A stretch of DNA of 64,000 nucleotides from Panicum virgatum (GCF_016808335.1 NC_053139.1:38684464-38748463), one strand, 5' to 3'; numbered from the stretch's first letter, positions 11,721 through 25,031 are shown. Translations and numbers: made by a program. Notes: generated by a model from the letters alone, not told the origin.

Positions 11721-12599
11721 TACAAAATAGCATTGACATTAACGTACAATCTCATCTGACTCATTGGTTTCATTACATCAAAATAGAGATCGATGGAAAA
11801 TAATTGTACGCTACTAAAAAAATAGAAACCATCCCTGTGGATGTTTGAAGGAAAATCCCTCTACACACATACTCCATAATATAATTGAACTACAAATCTT
11901 TGGATAACGACCAATAATGGAATCGGTGCTTGAATTGAGCTAGTCCATCATCATCAGTCTGTCACTCTGCCCTACTTCTTCAGCTAACTCTCACAGCACT
12001 GCCGTGTAATTAACCTGTACTCGGCTGCTGGTCGTCTCATCTCATCTGGTGCTGAGCGATCACAATAATTCCAACTCCTGAACCTAAGGAGAGAGAGAGA
12101 GGAAAAAAAGCAACTCCGATCCGTCTCGTTGCAGCATGTGCACGCGAAGAGGGGGCATGCATGGAGGCTGCAGCTGATTGATGAGGCGAAGCCAGATGAA
12201 ACCGAGACAGCATGGGTGCTAGCCCGGGCTACTGCAGCGGGCGCTGGTACGGCAACAGTGGCCTCGGCCATAAGATTCTTTTTGTATGGGAGGAGAGGAC
12301 CACGGCGCCCCCGTCGTTCTCCATGGCCCCAGCTTGAAAGCATCGCATCGCTGCTATCTGTTCTGCTGTGTGTTCTCTCCGGCCAGCGTCCGTCGACGAT
12401 GATGTCCTGATGCGTAGGCACGTTTTACTGCTGCCTGCTGGGTGCTGGCTCCCATGCTGCGAACTCCGAACCAACTGCAATTTCAGCTACGCATGCATTC
12501 ACGTCTGCAGCACAGGACGGATCGCCACTGTGCGTCGTGGACGTGGACAGCGCTGTCTAAAGAGTCAGTTAAACAGCAGCGATTAGTAATAATACAGTA

Positions 12600-12794
12600 C
12601 TCCCTCCGTCCTAAAAAAAATATAACCGGCCGGTTAATTCTAGTTTTATCGTAAGTTGAACTATTTTATGCTTGAACAAATATATACACGGAAATAATGA
12701 AGATCTATGATACTAAGTTAGTATGATAAGATAAGAACATACTGGATATATATTTTGACATAGGAAAAACTTAAAAGTAGATAGATGGATGGAG
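12600..12794. mobile_element. Stowaway-type MITE
   Basis: A 195-bp element starting CTCCCTCCGTCCTAAA and ending AGATGGATGGAG, giving inverted termini (CTCCCTCCGTCC against CTCCATCCATCT), flanked by the TA target duplication (12598-12599 and 12795-12796). Internally AT-rich and non-coding. Confidence 0.8.
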
Positions 12795-12799
12795 TAATT

Positions 12800-14495
12800 A
12801 GCTAGGTAGATACATGTGGAGCGTCTTTAATCAATTATCTATGATTCTTGATGGTTATTACATTGTGTGTTGATAGCAGCAACGACTACTTGCAATAAGC
12901 TAGCTAGAACCAGGTAGGGGCCGGGCCTCTGGCTCTGAGCATGGCCTGCAGTATGTTGCTGTTGTTGCAGCACGTACATACGTACAGCACTACAGCCACG
13001 CGATCAGCAATCTTGACGGTACAAATGTACACAAATTTATGTTGGTTGCTCAGAGATTGTTGCGCCCAAAACATTCCCCAAAATTCAGTGGTGTGGGGCT
13101 CCGGGGGATACTGTTGCTTCTTCATCATTCATGTAGGGACGAGTCATGGACTACATGTACTGGGCTGTAGAGACGTCCATGTTCGTATGTACGTGCATCA
13201 TGGCCAGTAGCCCAGTAACCATTCATGTACATACCGTGTGGATTGCAAGATCGGGTACAGCATGGTCTGGTTGTGCGTTGTGCGATCAATGGCCATGTTT
13301 TTATGGCGATACTGACACTATATGGAAGAAATTGCAAGCCATCATAAACTCTGTTCTGCTGGCTGCTTCTCCAGCCAACCAACAGTATTTTTCTCTCACA
13401 CCAAACCAGCACCAGCCAGTAGCCACCAGCTGCACCCAGCAGGCGAAACACAAGTGTAAATTCCTCAAGGCTCTCGAATATAATGTTGTATATATATTAC
13501 CGCAAACTTCGTGTCACATTTTTTACATATGCAATGAATAATCGCCACAAAAGAGACTACCGATCATCCACCAACAACGTCGCCGAGTACGAGGACGACG
13601 AAATCTATATATCGACCTTCTTCCTTTGGTAATACACACCTAGAGCCACCACTTGGTAAGGCCAGAGGGGCCTTTGCTTGCAGCGAATGTGACGGTGATC
13701 AGGACTGCCGCTAGCTAGCTGCAGGCTGTCCCTGCATTGGTGCGAGCAAGCAGGGCTCTTCTCTGAATTTACTTCCATCGCCGTCGACGTGTACATCTGC
13801 CGTCGCCGAGCAGCGGGAGAACAGTGTCGCCATTGAATTCGGGCCACGCATCAAAGGTGAAAGAGAGAAGAAAGGGCCCATGATGATTATTCGCAGTACT
13901 TGATTGAGAGATGGCAGAAAAAGACTACGCATTCAGTTACAAGATCAGTACGTGGTAGCGAGCAGTTAGATCCAACACCTTTGCCATGATTATTCACAAG
14001 TAGTCTTTGGGTACAGGATCGATCGTCGCCGACCGGCCGTATCGAAAGGGCAAACCAAATTAACGGTGGCTAAATCTTGAGGCTAAAACGGGAAAGGAGA
14101 AAAGGCACAAAGCAAGCCATCCATGGAAAAGCAGCACGTTCATCGCTTTTGATCGACATACAAATCCTGAAGAGATCAGTAGTAGGATGGGATGCGTCGT
14201 CTGCATAGTCTAGCTGCGAGCGGTTTCATCTAGCATGGGGGAAGGATCTACCTGCAGCCAAAGGATAGACCCAGCAACCAAAAGAAATCGTCCACGTAAA
14301 AGGTACACCATTGATGGTCCGGGGAAGTTACACTGCAGAATTTGTCATGGGTCACTGTCTACAAAAAAGAAAATATACACATAGGTGTAGCCACGCCCAT
14401 TTTAGGTAAATGCATTATTTACAAAAAAATAGAAAATCATACTTCCATGTTATTAGATTATCTATATACTTACAAATATTAATGCAGAATTATGT
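12800..14495. other. Intergenic sequence without recognisable gene
   Basis: Mixed-composition DNA with short open frames on both strands, none of a known family. It includes a MITE-derived piece at 13370-13445 (CAGTATTTTTCTCTCACAC then AACCAGCACCAGCC) of the same family as the copy at 45364-45475. Confidence 0.4.
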
Positions 14496-14499
14496 CACA

Positions 14500-14535
14500 C
14501 TAGCATATCAACCGGTGCTCCCGCACGGGCCAATT
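14500..14535 (-). mobile_element. Possible Helitron 3' terminus (minus strand)
   Basis: On the minus strand the sequence reads GGCCCGTGCGGGAGCACCGG then TTGATATGCTAG followed by T. A short GC hairpin about 10 nt before a CTAG end, inserted next to T, matches the usual grass Helitron 3' end. The 5' end (TC) would lie at higher coordinates and was not identified, so this is only a terminus call. Confidence 0.4.
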
Positions 14536-14539
14536 AGAA

Positions 14540-16254
14540 TTAATATAAAAATAAGAATTATAGCTAATAATTATGATTATCTACCTCACACCCTCTTTCA
14601 TCTATTAAATATTCTAACACATACTCTAAAATACATATTTGTACGTTATTATTTAGTTGCAATAGATTTTATTTTGCATGACACCTCCACGTGTGTAGAT
14701 ATATATTTAATTGAACTATTTGTTTGTGAATTGATAATCTAGTCTCTTCCATCATATATGAATACATGGTGCCACATATCATTGGTAGTATTTTTATATA
14801 AATAATAATAATGATAGAAATAGTAATTTAGAATTTTATAGTGGTGCATTTTAATATTTTGTTATAATTATATAACTTAGATTCAAATTTAGGGATTAAT
14901 TTAACTTTTAATAATGATATAATTAGATAATATATATGCAAATTTAGGGAGTTATTTGTATTATTTTTATAATGGCATAGGTGGGTAAGTTACACAATGA
15001 TTACGGGGTACCTTATATTTTTTATATAGATGGATAATTAAGATACATATTTAAAGTGTTACTTTAGTCTATTTTCATAATAGCAGAGGTAGATAATTTA
15101 TTAGAAAAGATAACAGATCCAATGATTATTTTAATTAATTAGAGTTGTCAGATTGATGACCGAATGTTTCTGATTTTGGTTAGAATTTCTCTATTTTTTA
15201 GAGTGACCACCTATGATTCTAGGTGGCTTCACGCGAGACTTCAAAAGGATTATCCAATTAGTAATAGTAAGATATGCATGTAAAGAGAAAAGTAAAGAAT
15301 CGTTCTTTCCATAAAAGATATGCTTCACCTCGAGTGCACATGTGAAGGTATATTTGCATGCCTTCTTTAGCATTTACTCATATTTTAACATAATATGTAC
15401 TATGCTGACCTAGGTATATGTGCGGTGAACGTGTGCGTTCACAAGGGTGAGTGGAGATGAGGGGTTTGCATCTTTATTGTGTTTTGTAGAAACATTGCAC
15501 ATGCCTTTATTGTGTATATTTAAAATACACTTAATCACCATAAAACAACATAAAATAATTGTTCATCATTAGAAAATATCTTAACTAGTTTTTCATCAAC
15601 ACAAATTAAAATAGCGGCTCATCACCATCTACCTACTTCATAGTTCATCATCACAAACTAAAATCATAATACCACAATTAGCCACTCGCTAACCAGGATC
15701 TAAATGAATTGTTCATAACACTGACGATTACCTCATTTATGATAGTATTACACCCTTGCTAGGGAGAGCAACAACGTCCTCACAATAATGATGATGCGAG
15801 ACCAACCTTGCAGTGTATGCCACTACCACCCCGATGGGGGAGGGTGTCCACCATAGGGAAGTGGATAGAGGGAGTCCACGGCGAGGATGATACACCTCAC
15901 ACACCACCACAGTGCACCCTAACGCAACCATTGCTTCCTCTACTATCATGTGCCCTAGTGATTCTGCATCGACGCTCTCCTACTTTGTGCACTCTAGCGC
16001 CACAATGGTTTCATGCACATGGGAGTAGGAAGCTCATGAGAGAAGCGTGAAAACATGAAAGCTTCAAGTCCTTATTAGCAGAGATCAAACACACATCAAC
16101 ATCAGTGGGTCATGCCATAAGGCACAAGCAAGAGCATCTAATTATTTGGACCTCAAAACTGGACATGGATAGTTTTCCATTTTGATCCTACAAAACCCAG
16201 CATTGTCAATCTTCCAGTGTAGAGTTCAGATTTTAGACAACAAGCTGGAGGATG
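14540..16254. other. AT-rich intergenic sequence, no gene seen
   Basis: Low-complexity AT-rich DNA with many stops in all frames. It may be the body of the Helitron-like element whose 3' end lies at 14500. The region 15740-16050 has short open frames of no recognisable family. Confidence 0.35.
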
Positions 16255-17063
16255 TGTGCTGTTGGAATATGGGGTAGCAAAAACAAAAATTTTCTACCAC
16301 ATAAACGGGATTACCGCAGTTCATCTGCGTGAATAGTAGCCAGGGTTAGGGTTTTTAGGCGCCCCCTCCTCTGTTTATATAGCCCCTTAGGTGGGCTGCC
16401 TTGGGCCCCACCTTGGGTGCTCCCTTTTGAGACTAAATGGCCCATTAATGCACCTAAGCCCAGTCTAATTCGGATCTCATCCTTATCATGCTTCTTTCCC
16501 TTAAGTGTGTGACCCTATGGGCTCACATGTGAATAGACATCGCCCGAGTACTCTTACTCGGCCCAATAGTAGACAGTGGTCTCTAGTAAGACATGTCAAC
16601 TCCTATACGCACACAAAGATCATATCAGACGAGCCGCCACAATATCATATACATGCTGTTCCCTTTGCCTCACGATATTTGGTCTAGCTTAAAGCCGACC
16701 ACTCTTTCTCGATCCTGTGATTCGGAATCCTTGGTTAACTCTTAAACCTAGCATGGACATGCATTTCCTGATCCGAATCACTCGAGGGGCCCAGAGATAT
16801 CTCTCTCTTGTAGAGAGGGGCAAATCCCGTTTTGACCGACCATGTCTCACAGCATGCTTCTTGACAGACCCGAAAGCCACCTTTATAACTACCCAGTTAC
16901 GGTGCAGTGTTTGATGGCTCCTAAGTAAGTCGGTTCACATCTTGAGTACATACGACGATCTCAGGTCTTAGGACACATCGTACATATTGTGTAATGAGAA
17001 GTCATCATCTCGTGTTAGGTCAGTTCAATCTCATGTCTCACATGAGCCCACATTATTAGTTTG

Positions 17064-18118
17064 TGTCGGTACCTCAAGACTGGGGTACCCCCTCTTGCTA
17101 TGTCAAGACTCGTGTAGTTATATGTAACTACGCCATAAGGAGCTGAGCAGCCGGATCCCTGGGGTCCGGCTCCATCTCACCGGACCAACAGCCCCGGACC
17201 CGCTTCCCGCTCGGGACAGGTCCGGTGTCACCACGTGTTCTAGAGAAGGAAGCGCTCAGGGCCAAAACAGCCGGGGGCCCCGGACCCCCATATACTATCC
17301 TGACACCTCTCCGGGAGGGAACAGACACCCCGCCTGGGGGGTCCGAAGCCGCCACATGTCCGCAGGAGCAGGTACACATGTGGCCACCAAGCTCCCTCGG
17401 AAAGACTTGCCCACCTACCGCATTCAATGCGGGAGATGTTAAGTGCGCTCTGCCACAGCAGAGCCCGAGGAGACTTTTTGCCAGGCTGTACTATTGGTTG
17501 CGCGTTACCAAGGTGCACAGTACAGCCGCTGGAGCCACCCACGCCATTCACATCAGTCTGCTACGCCAGTTAGACACGACAGCTCGGCGACGGAGTATCA
17601 TAACGCCTACGCGGTAGACCCAACAGTCTACGCCGCAACCTATACTGCCACAACGGGCGTCTCGTTGATGGGACAAGTGAAGACCCCCCTTTCGGTCAAA
17701 GAGTCTACAGTGCGATGAACCATATCCGGGAAGAGATTCTCAACCACTGTACCACCATTTATGTCTTTTTCGTAGTACACTATACATCTTTGTTGGGCCC
17801 ACCTGTCGGGGTCCAACACCTGTGTACGCGCCTCCCTTGCGCTATAAAAGGGAGACGCCCGTTAGAAAAGGACTCAAGTCAAAAGAGAGACTTGGGGGCA
17901 GAGGATAGACTCATTCATACCTAGTGCAATACACCACACAGTGGATGTAGGGTATTATGCTCCGGCGGCCCGAACCACTCTAAATCCGTGTGTTCTTGCG
18001 TTCTTGCCCCGAAGCTAGATCGGCCTAATAGCTTAGCACTTCCCCGAGTACTCCCCCTCGGGGAATAGGCGGGTGCGTTCCGCCACCCGGCTGTGGGTAC
18101 CCCCAAAAGCCCACGATA
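17064..18118 (+). mobile_element. Gypsy-type solo LTR nested in the copia 3' LTR
   Basis: An insertion absent from the other copia LTR, flanked by the 5-bp duplication GTTTG (17059-17063 and 18119-18123). It begins TGTCGGTACC and ends CCCACGATA; the expected LTR end would be CGACA, so one transition is inferred. It contains a TATA box (TATAAAAG at 17843) about 275 bp from its end, and downstream a CGGCGGCCCGAACCACTC motif of the kind seen in grass gypsy LTRs. No internal region or second LTR is present, so it is a recombination-derived solo LTR. Open frames inside it (17128-17924) are not genes. Confidence 0.85.
17843..17850 (+). promoter_or_regulatory. TATA box of the solo LTR
   Basis: TATAAAAG followed by GGAGACGCC, in the U3/R position expected for an LTR promoter. 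It is the clearest core promoter in the 9-28 kb stretch, reading towards higher coordinates. Confidence 0.6.
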
Positions 18119-18391
18119 GTTTGACATCCCCATGTCCATGACTTGTAAAACATAGTCAATCAACTAATACATGTGGTAGTCTAATATTCATGTGTGTCCT
18201 CACAAGAACTCCGACGAGGAACACTTTAGAATATCAATACAAGTAAAGAGTTTCACAAATACTTCACATAAGCAATAATCAATACAAGTTGTCATCCATG
18301 TATATTCAAGAAACACTTTATTAATCATGAATACAAGGAAATATGATTGTCTCTAGGGCATATTTCCAACAGTCTCTTACTTGCACTAGAG

Positions 18392-21300
18392 TCAATCTAG
18401 AATGTATCTAATACCCATTGCTCTTGTGTGCCTCTCATGCTTGGGCTGTGGAAGGGGTTTTGTCAACGGATCTGAAATATTCAGGTCTGTGTGTATTTTG
18501 CATATCTTGATCTCACCCCGATCGATGAACTCTCGAATGAGATGAAATCGCCGCATAACGTGTTTACTCTTCTGATGATTCCTTGGCTCCTTGGCTTGCG
18601 CAATGACTCCACTATTGTCACAGTAGAGACCCAGCGGGTTAGAGGCATTAGGAAACACACCAAGCTCAATAAGGAACTTCCTTATCCAAACACCTTCCTT
18701 CGCAGCTTCCGAAGCTGAGATGTACTCGGCCTCTGTTGTAGAATCGGCCACCGTCTCCTGTTTGGAACTCTTCCAGCTAACAGCACCACCATTTATTGTG
18801 AACACGTAACCTGATTAGGACTTTGAATCATCTTTGTCAGTTTGGAAGCTAGCGTCGGTGTAACCCGTTACAACGAGCTCCTCTTCACCTCCATAGACTA
18901 GGAACACATCCTTAGTTCTTCTCAAGTACTTGAGGATATTTTTCACAGTTGTCTAGTGACTCTCACCCGGATCAGGCTGGTATCTTCTCGTAAAACTTAG
19001 AGCATAAGAAACATCTGGGTGTGTACTTATCATTGCATACATGATAGATCCAATTGCTGATGCATATGGAACTTTGTTCATGCGCTCTCGCTCATCAGTC
19101 GTCGTAGGACACTGAGTCTTGCTAAGATGTATGCCATGTGACATAGGCAAGAACCCTTTCTTTGCCTCTTTCATGTTGAACCGCTTCAACACTTTGTCAA
19201 TGTAAGTATCTTGGCTTAATCCTATAAACCTCTTTGATCTATCTCTATAGATCTTGATGCCAGTATGTATGCTACTTCTCCTAAATCCTTCATCGAAAAA
19301 CTATTTTTCAGTGAAGTCTTTACGGACTCAAGCATAGGAATATTATTTTCAATCAGTAGTATGTCATCTACATACAGGATTAGAAATGCAACATAACTCC
19401 CACTTTCCTTCTTGTAAACACAAGCTTCTTCTTCGTTTTTAATGAATCCAAACCCTTTGACTACTTCATCAAAACAAATATTCCAACTCCGAGATGCTTG
19501 CTTTCATCCATAAATGGATTTTTGAAGCTTGTATATCTTTCTAGAATTGGTCGGATCGACAAAACCCTCAAGCTGCATCATATACACATCCTCGGTCAAA
19601 TTTCCATTAAGGAAAGCTGTTTTGACATCCATCTGCCATATTTCATAATCGAAATATGCAGTAATAGCTAGAATAATCCGAATAGATTTAAGCATCGCTA
19701 CGGGCGAGAAAGTCTCGTCGTAGTCAACTCCTTGAACTTGTCGAAAACCTTTTGCGACAAGTCAAGCTTTATAAATGTGAACATTTCCATCCATATCCTT
19801 CTTCTTCTTATAGATCCATTAGCACTTTATGGTTCTCACACCATTAGGCGGGTCTATCAAGTTCCAAACTTGATTTTCTTTCATGGATTCTATTTCGGAT
19901 TTCATGGCATCTTGCCATCTCTCAGAGTCAGGGTCTGTCATCGCCTCTGCATATGTCGCAGGCTCATCATTGTTCAACAATAATAATTCCCGCGCTGCGC
20001 GGAGCCTTGCTGACCTTCGTGGTTGCAGAGGTGCTTCTGTTGCCATAGGCATCTCAACTTGTTCAGCTACATTAGCGTCACTTGTAGAGTCTTGTCCTAT
20101 TGGCTTATCTCGAACTTTTTCGAGTTGCACCGTTCTTCCACTTTTCTCTCATTTGAGAAACTCTTTCTCTAGAAAAACTCCGTTCCGAGCGACAAACACT
20201 TTGCCCTCGGATCGATTGTAGAAGTAATAACCTAAGGTCTCCTTTGGGTATCCCACGAATATGCACTTATCCGATTTGGGTGCAAGCTTGTCAGACTGGG
20301 GTCATTTGACAAATGCTTCACAACCCCAAATTTTTAGAAAAGACAAACTGGGAGACTTGCCAGTCCATATTTCATATGGTGTCTTGTCTATGAATTTTGA
20401 CGGCACCCTGTTCAGTGTGAAAGCTGCTGTTTCTAGAACGTAACCCCAAAATGACAATGGTAATTCCGATTGGCTCATCATTGATCGAACCATATCCAAC
20501 AGAGTTCGATTACGTCGCTCAGACACACCGTTTCTCTGAGGTGTTCCAGGCGGCGTAAGTTGTGGAACAATTCCGCAACTCTTTAGATGATTGCTAAACT
20601 CATGGCTTAGATATTCACCTCCACGATCAGATCGTAAAGCTTTAATTTTCTTGCCACACTGATTTTCAACTTCACTCTGAAATTCTTTGAATTTTTCAAA
20701 AGTTTCAGACTTATGCTTCATCAAGTAGACATAGCCATATCTACTCAAGTCATCAGCGAAAGTTATGACTTATTGGAATCCACCTCTAGCAATCGAGCTC
20801 ATTGGTCCACATACATCAGTATGTATGAGTTCCAGTAAGTTTGATGCTCTCTCTGGAAAACATGTGAATAACGTCTTGGTCATCTTGCCTAGCAAACAAG
20901 CTTCGCATGTCTCGTATGACTCAAAATCAAACAAAGTTAGAAGTCCATCCGAATGGAGCTTCTTCATGCGTTTCTTGCTTATATGACCGAGACGACAATG
21001 CCACATGTAGGTAGGATTCAAATCAGCAAGCCGAGGCCTTTTAGCATTAATATTACAGATAGGTGAATCATCAAGATTTAAAACAAAAAGCCCATTCACA
21101 ATGGACGCAAAAGCCACAAACATATTATTCTTAGAGATAGCACAACCATTGTTTTCACTCGCAAAAGAATAATCATCCTTCATCAAACATGAAGGAGACA
21201 GAATGTTTCGACTCAAACTAGGAACAAAGTAACAATTACTAAGCTCCAAGACAAATCCTGACGGTAGGTGAAGTTGCATCGTCCCGACGGCCACAGCAGC

Positions 21301-22328
21301 AACTCTTGCATTATTGCCGACGCGGAAGTCAACTTCTCCTCTTTCAACGCTTTTACTCTTTGTCATTCCCTGCATCGAATTGCATATATGAGCAACCGAT
21401 CCGGTATCAAATACCCAAGAATTAACATAAGAGTCAGCGAGAAATATTTCTATAATATGAACAACAAGCGTACCCGAGGTGGAAGAACGGTTACAGTTCT
21501 TCAACGAGGCGAGGTACAGCTTGCAATTCCTCTTCCAGTGTCCCTTCTCGTGACAATAAAAGCACTCATTATCTGCAACTGGTCCAGGTTTAGCCTTGAG
21601 TATAGGGTTTGGCTGAGGGTTCGCAACCTTAGCTTGCCCTTCTTCTTCCAAGAAGAACCTTTCTTCTTGAAAGCAGGCTTGTTCTGGACAGCCATCACAT
21701 GGCCGCCGCTTGTGCTCTTCTTGATGTCACTCTCTGCTGTCTTGAGCATTCCACAGAGTTCAGTCAGGCCCTTTTCAGCCCCATGCATATGGTAGTTCGA
21801 GATGAAATTCCCATAGCTTGGCGGTAAAGAGGCGAGAATGAAATCAGTGGCCAACTCTTGGCCAAGTGGGAAGCCCAGCTTCTCCAACCTCTGTGTGTAA
21901 CCAACCATCTTGATTACATGCGGACCCACTGCAGCGCCTTCTGCCAGCTTGCTCTCGACAAAGGCCTTGGACACATTGAACCTTTCAGTCCTGGCCTGAG
22001 TTTGAAACATGTCCTGAAGCGCCACGATCATATCGTGTGGCTCATGGTTTGTCTCGAACTGCATCTGTATGTCAGGTTCCATGCAAGCGAGCATAAGGCA
22101 GCTTATTTCAAGGTTGCTGTCACAAGCCTTTCTGTAAGCAGTCTTTTTCTCAGCAGGTGCATCATCAGCAGGCTCTTCTGGTAATGGGGTATCTAGAATA
22201 TCTTCCTTTTTCTCTGCCCTGAGAACAATTCTCAGGTTGCGGATCCAATCCGCATAGTTAGTCCCATTCAGTTTGTCCTTCTCAAGGACCGAACGCAATG
22301 AAAAGGATTGGGTGTTATTGCGGACCAT
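18392..22328 (-). pseudogene. Broken gag-pol of the copia element
   Basis: Gag opens at 22328 with the copia pattern KLNGTNYADWIRNLRIVL, and runs to about 21560. A CCHC zinc knuckle (C-x2-C-x4-H-x4-C, CFYCHEKGHWKRNC) lies near 21564-21523, followed by a protease-like DTGS near 21410. The integrase HHCC finger (HCRLGH, then CEACLLGK) is near 21000-20880. The integrase core tail (QRNGVSERRNRTLLDMV) lies in 20302-20748. The RT signature QMDVKTAFLNG is in 19504-19695. RNase H (SSKQETVADSTTEAEY, DPLTKPL) lies in 18392-18805. The pieces lie in different frames and are separated by stops and shifts, so no intact polyprotein remains. Confidence 0.9.
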
Positions 22329-22889
22329 GATCTACAACAAAATAATAATGCAAAATACTAAGACAAACATATTCATGATGGAGTAAACGACTTTAAGCAA
22401 TTAATAGAATTTACTCCCACTAATATCAATATCCCTCTATTGATTCTTAGCAATTCAAGACCCACAACTATCAAGTCGACTAGTGAGCTTTAACATCACC
22501 GCTAGAAAACTAGATAGATCGATAAGCAACTCTTTGCTAATCATATCACATATGACTCTTGTTGTTGGGTGACATATCCATGTCTCGCTCCCAATCTTTA
22601 TGCCCCTAGGTCCTTAACCGTTAAGATGACCTTGTCAAGCTAACCAATCCTTTATGCGTGCATGTATCCGATACAGCCTGTCTAGTCAAGGAAAACCAGT
22701 GGCGCCCTAATTTCATAGACCCACCACCAATCGTACAAGACATGTGACAGTGCAAGATTTAGTTGGTAGGGCATGATAGCTCGAAATTTGTGAGGGATCA
22801 TTCTACTTCTACTCTGACGCACGTAGTAGTAAAACGTCAAAAACGGCAAGTACATAATTGTGAATCAGTATGACCCTTGTTCTTCTGGT

Positions 22890-22972
22890 GATCTCCATCT
22901 CCATAGAACTTGTTCGCCATGTAGATCTCCATCTTCATGGAACTTGTTCACCATGTTGATCTCCATCTCCAT
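22890..22972. repeat. 34-bp tandem repeat in copia leader
   Basis: About 2.5 copies of a 34-bp unit starting GATCTCCATCTCCAT (22890, 22924, 22958), in the untranslated leader between gag and the 5' LTR. The rest of 22329-23712 is non-coding leader of the retrotransposon. Confidence 0.8.
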
Positions 22973-23700
22973 GTACATGTGCACCATTCTTCATGTGATG
23001 AAAACTCCAAGAACTAGAACTTACTATTACACCTAATAGCTAGTAAATAAAATTACATTCACGACTTGGATCATCACAGGTTGGCACGCAGGCCATTACA
23101 TCAAATGCAACAATTCATATGGCTCTAGCCGAATTGTCATAATCACGACACGCAGGTCATGGAATAATTACACACATGCATCACATACACATAGGGGCCC
23201 TACCGATCACAAAACCTGTAAAACAGAGTTATGCGATTCCGACGTCCGAAATTAAAATGCCGAAAACTCTATCTTCTGGGCCGAATTTCGCAAATCTAAA
23301 TTTCGCGAAAATAGAAATTCTATTCTGAACCAAGTATAACTTTTTCTGTAGATACAAATCGATATAAAATTCACCTAAATCCGAGTTCGTATGCAAAAGT
23401 TATGACTATTTTACTGTAAAACACGCTTTTGCCACAAAATGGATTTCACAGTAGATCCAATCTACTGCCCTATGCATCTCATGCATCTGGCTTATGCCCT
23501 AAGTTTTGATTCGACCAATCACATTGATCTCCAACCGCAGTGACCGGGTTTATGTGCATCACTTAACTCCGATGGCGGAAAACCGACCGGTAGGAGTATG
23601 TCGTTGCACAACCTTCGCAGCTAGTTTACGAAACTAGGTCATAGATTGATCTGAAACTACGCATATCTCCATATGCACATATCCAAATCTATAACGAGAC

Positions 23701-23712
23701 ATCTGATACCAC
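23701..23712 (-). other. Primer-binding site (initiator Met tRNA) of the copia element
   Basis: The complement reads GTGGTATCAGAT directly after the LTR end; TGGTATCAGA is complementary to the 3' end of plant initiator methionine tRNA, the usual copia primer. This fixes the element's direction as minus. Confidence 0.9.
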
Positions 23713-25026
23713 TGTTGGAATATGGGGTAGCAAAAACAAAAATTTTCTACCACATAAACCAGGATTACCGCAGTTATCGATCACGGGATTACCACTAGAC
23801 GCGCGGTTGCGGAACTTCTGTAGCGCGTCGGTGTAGTGTAGATGGAAGCCGGCAGTGCAGTTGCGTGAACCACCTCACGAACGGCTCGTCCTTGTGCAGC
23901 AAACGCAGCACCTCCACGAAATCCACAAGTACGGGAAGAAGCTTCGCACTCCAGATTGCTAGATCCGCGAGAACGAACTAGGGTTGTTTACAGGGAGGGG
24001 GGATACTGTAGCGCGCCGTTACCATCATGGTACTGTTCATCCGCGTGAATAGTGCCAAGGTTAGGGTTTTTAGGCGCCCCCTCCTCTATTTATATAGCCC
24101 CTTAGGTGGGCTGCCTTGGGACCCACCTTGGGTGCCCCCTTTTGGGCCTAAATGGCCCATTAGTGCACCTAAGCCCAGTCTAATTCGGATCTCATCCTTA
24201 TCAGGCTTTTTTCCCTTAAGTGTGTGACCCTATGGGCTCACATGCGAATAGACATGGCCCGAGTACTCTTACTCGGCCCAATAGTAGACAGTGGCCTCTA
24301 GCAAGACATATCAACTCCTATGCGCACACAAAGATCATATCAGACGAGCCACCACAATATCATATACATGTTGTTCTGTTTGCCTCACGATATTTGGTCT
24401 AGCTTAAAGCCGTCCACTCTTTCTCGATCCTGTGATTCAGAATCCTTGGTTAACTCTTAACCCTAGCATGGCCATGCATTTTCTGATCCGAATCACTCGA
24501 GGGGCCCAGAGATATCTCTCTCTTGTAGAGAGGGGCAAATCCCGTCTTGACCGACCATGTCTCACAGCATGCTTCTTGACAGACCCGAAAGCCACCTTTA
24601 TAACTACCCAGTTACGGTACAGCGTTTGATGGCTCCTAAGTAAGTCGGTTCACATCTTGAGTACATACGACGATCTCAGGTTTTAGGACACAGCGTACAT
24701 ATTGTGTAATGAGAACTCATCATCTCGTGTTGGGTCAGTTCAATCTCATGTCTCACATGAGCCCACATTATTAGTTTGACATCCCCATGTCCATAACTTG
24801 TGAAACGTAGTCAATCAACTAATACATGTGCTAGTCTAATATTTATGTGTGTCCTCACATGAACTCCGACTAGGAACACTTTAGAATATCAATACAAGTA
24901 AAGAGTTTCACAAATACTTCACATAAGCATTAATCAATACAAGTTGTCATCCATGGATATTCAAGGAACACTTTATTAATCATGAAGACAAGGAAATATG
25001 ATTGTCTCTAGGGCATATTTCCAACA
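23713..25026 (-). repeat. 5' LTR of the copia element
   Basis: 1314-bp LTR with TG...CA ends, longer than the homologous part of the 3' LTR because that copy has an internal deletion. No insertion is seen here. Confidence 0.92.
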
Positions 25027-25031
25027 TGTGC

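Larger units (their letters stand above)
16260..18371 (-). repeat. 3' LTR of the copia element, interrupted by a solo LTR and internally deleted
   Basis: Matches the 5' LTR at 23713-25026 over its length, with two large differences. A 1055-bp solo LTR plus 5-bp duplication interrupts it at 17064-18123. About 260 bp present in the 5' LTR (roughly 23775-24040) are missing here, the junction lying near 16316-16330. In the roughly 230-bp stretch starting at 16507 against 24222 I count about twelve substitutions, mostly transitions. Confidence 0.9.
16260..25026 (-). mobile_element. Ty1/copia LTR retrotransposon (decayed, full structure)
   Basis: A complete LTR-retrotransposon frame on the minus strand. 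It is flanked by a perfect 5-bp target duplication TGTGC (16255-16259 and 25027-25031). The 5' LTR is 23713-25026 and the 3' LTR is 16260-18371. On the coding strand each LTR begins TGTTGGAAATATGCCC and ends CCCATATTCCAACA. A primer-binding site for initiator Met tRNA (TGGTATCAGA) abuts the 5' LTR, and a purine-rich tract (AAGTAAGAGAC) abuts the 3' LTR. Domain order is GAG-protease-integrase-RT-RNase H, which is copia and not gypsy. The LTR start resembles grass copia families of the Angela/BARE type, by memory only. Reading frames are broken, so it is not autonomous. Confidence 0.93.

Noticed and set aside
17128..18163. Several open frames of 70-130 codons
   Set aside because: They lie wholly or almost wholly inside the solo LTR, which encodes no protein.
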